Made by a program: the position numbers and the translations under genes. 64,000 bases of DNA from Thiomicrorhabdus sp. (GTDB lineage: Bacteria; Pseudomonadota; Gammaproteobacteria; Thiomicrospirales; Thiomicrospiraceae), in contig NZ_OY759719.1 in the NCBI RefSeq assembly GCF_963662555.1, positions 124,001 to 188,000 of the forward strand, read 5' to 3'. The notes beneath the pieces were generated by a model. It searched no databases. It was given only the letters and a program-made list of their open reading frames with translations, and was not told the DNA's origin. Below, piece after piece: positions 63,335-64,000 of the stretch. How positions within the stretch are numbered: position 1 is the first letter of the stretch; each line of letters begins with the position of its first letter.

Positions 63335-63379
63335 ATATCCAAAAATATTGGCAATATCATAACAACAAAATCAGCTGTA

Positions 63380-64000
63380 TCACTTTGTTTTTGCGACTGA
63401 CCAAGCCTGGATAAATTCAATATGGGTTTTCTTCTTAATCTGCTCTGCTAATGACTGCATAGTCGCTCCGGTGGTCATAACATCATCTACCAATGCAACG
63501 TGCACTAACCCAGAAAATTTATTGGCATCTACACTAAAAGCGTTTTTTAAATTTTGCCTACGTTGCTTAGCATTGAGATGGGTTTGAGTTGGCGTATTTT
63601 TCACTCTAAATACGGCTTGATTGATAACCGGAATATGCAATATTTTAGCTAAGCTTTCTGCAATTAATTGAGCTTGATTAAACCCTCTATCGCGAAACCT
63701 TTTTGCATAAAGTGGCACTGCAATAATCGCCTCAATGCCATTTGCATCAACACGTTCAGCTAATAGTTCGGCCAAAATTCTTGCATAGGCAGGTTTATTG
63801 CCATATTTGAGTCCATGCAGTAAATCCACCAACTCTTTATCAAAATAAAATCCTATTTGAGTGCGGCTAAATGCAGGGGGATGTGTTAAACAAGCTCCAC
63901 AGATTTTGCTGTCTTTACTGGGCTCACAACATTGCGGACAAACCTCGGTGGGTATTGGCCATTCAGCAACCAATTTAGCGTCAATATCTCGGTCTTGACT
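63380..64000 (-). CDS. ComF-type phosphoribosyltransferase, N-terminus beyond the window
   Basis: The frame is open to the window edge (SQDRDIDAKLVAEW before a possible internal TTG at 63973), so the gene is partial; an internal start there would lack the usual N-terminus. Visible are a zinc-finger-like pair (VCPQCCEPSKDSKICGAC), YFDKELVDLLHGLKYGNK, AIIAVPLYAKRFRDRGFNQAQLIA and the PRPP motif VALVDDVMTTGATM, all diagnostic of ComF, which is linked to natural transformation. dprA is at the far end of the window. Confidence 0.9.
   Translation of the reverse strand, partial: SQDRDIDAKLVAEWPIPTEVCPQCCEPSKDSKICGACLTHPPAFSRTQIGFYFDKELVDLLHGLKYGNKPAYARILAELLAERVDANGIEAIIAVPLYAKRFRDRGFNQAQLIAESLAKILHIPVINQAVFRVKNTPTQTHLNAKQRRQNLKNAFSVDANKFSGLVHVALVDDVMTTGATMQSLAEQIKKKTHIEFIQAWSVAKTK

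Noticed and set aside
1..64000. CRISPR arrays, tRNA/rRNA genes, riboswitches
   Set aside because: No regularly spaced repeat array, tRNA-like cloverleaf, rRNA or recognisable riboswitch was found by eye; a dedicated scan (tRNAscan, Infernal) would be decisive.

Overview
The window looks like a chromosomal segment of an AT-rich, marine-type gammaproteobacterium. The gene content (cbb3 oxidase as the oxidase present, a TauE/SafE sulfite-exporter-like permease, paired YeeE/YedE half-transporters, NtrYX, TrkAH, c-di-GMP proteins) and the gene order topA/dprA/def/fmt/rsmB/trkA best fit the sulfur-oxidising Thiomicrospira/Thiomicrorhabdus/Hydrogenovibrio group. That placement is inferred from memory of family features, not from a search.

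Layout. 1-14.6 kb: core block with partial topA (minus), a receiver-like/ATPase regulator, dprA (minus), then a long plus-strand run def-fmt-rsmB-DUF4390-ntrY-ntrX-trkA-trkH-methyltransferase-EamA permease. 14.8-18.3 kb: an accessory islet holding integron-type gene cassettes (two good attC sites, a Cass2-like effector-binding protein, two unknown cassette ORFs) with no integrase in view. They are interleaved with two diverged copies of a ~500-650 bp non-coding repeat full of hairpins, and followed by a small secreted protein. 18.5-27.8 kb: EamA permease, alpha/beta hydrolase, LpxL-like acyltransferase, ttcA, DUF3616 protein, an unknown multi-pass membrane protein, a MOSC protein, a TSUP permease and trmA. 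28-35.6 kb: metH, yjfB, two YeeE/YedE half-transporters, typA. 35.8-44.4 kb: a signalling block with a solute-binding lipoprotein overlapping a hybrid histidine kinase, then pip and dtd, then a REC-PAS-GGDEF(degenerate)-EAL protein overlapping an Hpt protein, and two unknown membrane proteins. 44.5-53.4 kb (minus): the complete cbb3 oxidase set ccoNOQP, ccoG, ccoHIS, plus a 46-residue single-helix ORF next to a perfect FNR-type box. 53.7-61 kb: hisBHAF-hisE, HIT protein, tatABC, a DUF255 thioredoxin-domain protein. 61-64 kb: Zn-peptidase, PAS protein, CDF efflux pump, partial comF-type gene.

The most striking signal is not a gene. A perfect 12-bp palindrome, ACCAGGCCTGGT, often extended to TTTACCAGGCCTGGTAAA, occurs 16 times in 64 kb, where random expectation is about 0.004. 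Half of the copies are intergenic and half lie inside unrelated coding sequences. Inside genes it is read in only two frames, giving Gln-Ala-Trp or Pro-Gly-Leu-Val. In four places it forms one end of a ~60-bp REP/BIME-like hairpin. This behaves like a genome-wide DNA-level signal (nucleoid or segregation protein site, methylation site, uptake signal, or highly iterated palindrome) rather than an ordinary operator. A second candidate system is the possible phosphorelay linking the solute-binding protein, hybrid kinase, Hpt protein and EAL protein across 35.8-43.0 kb.
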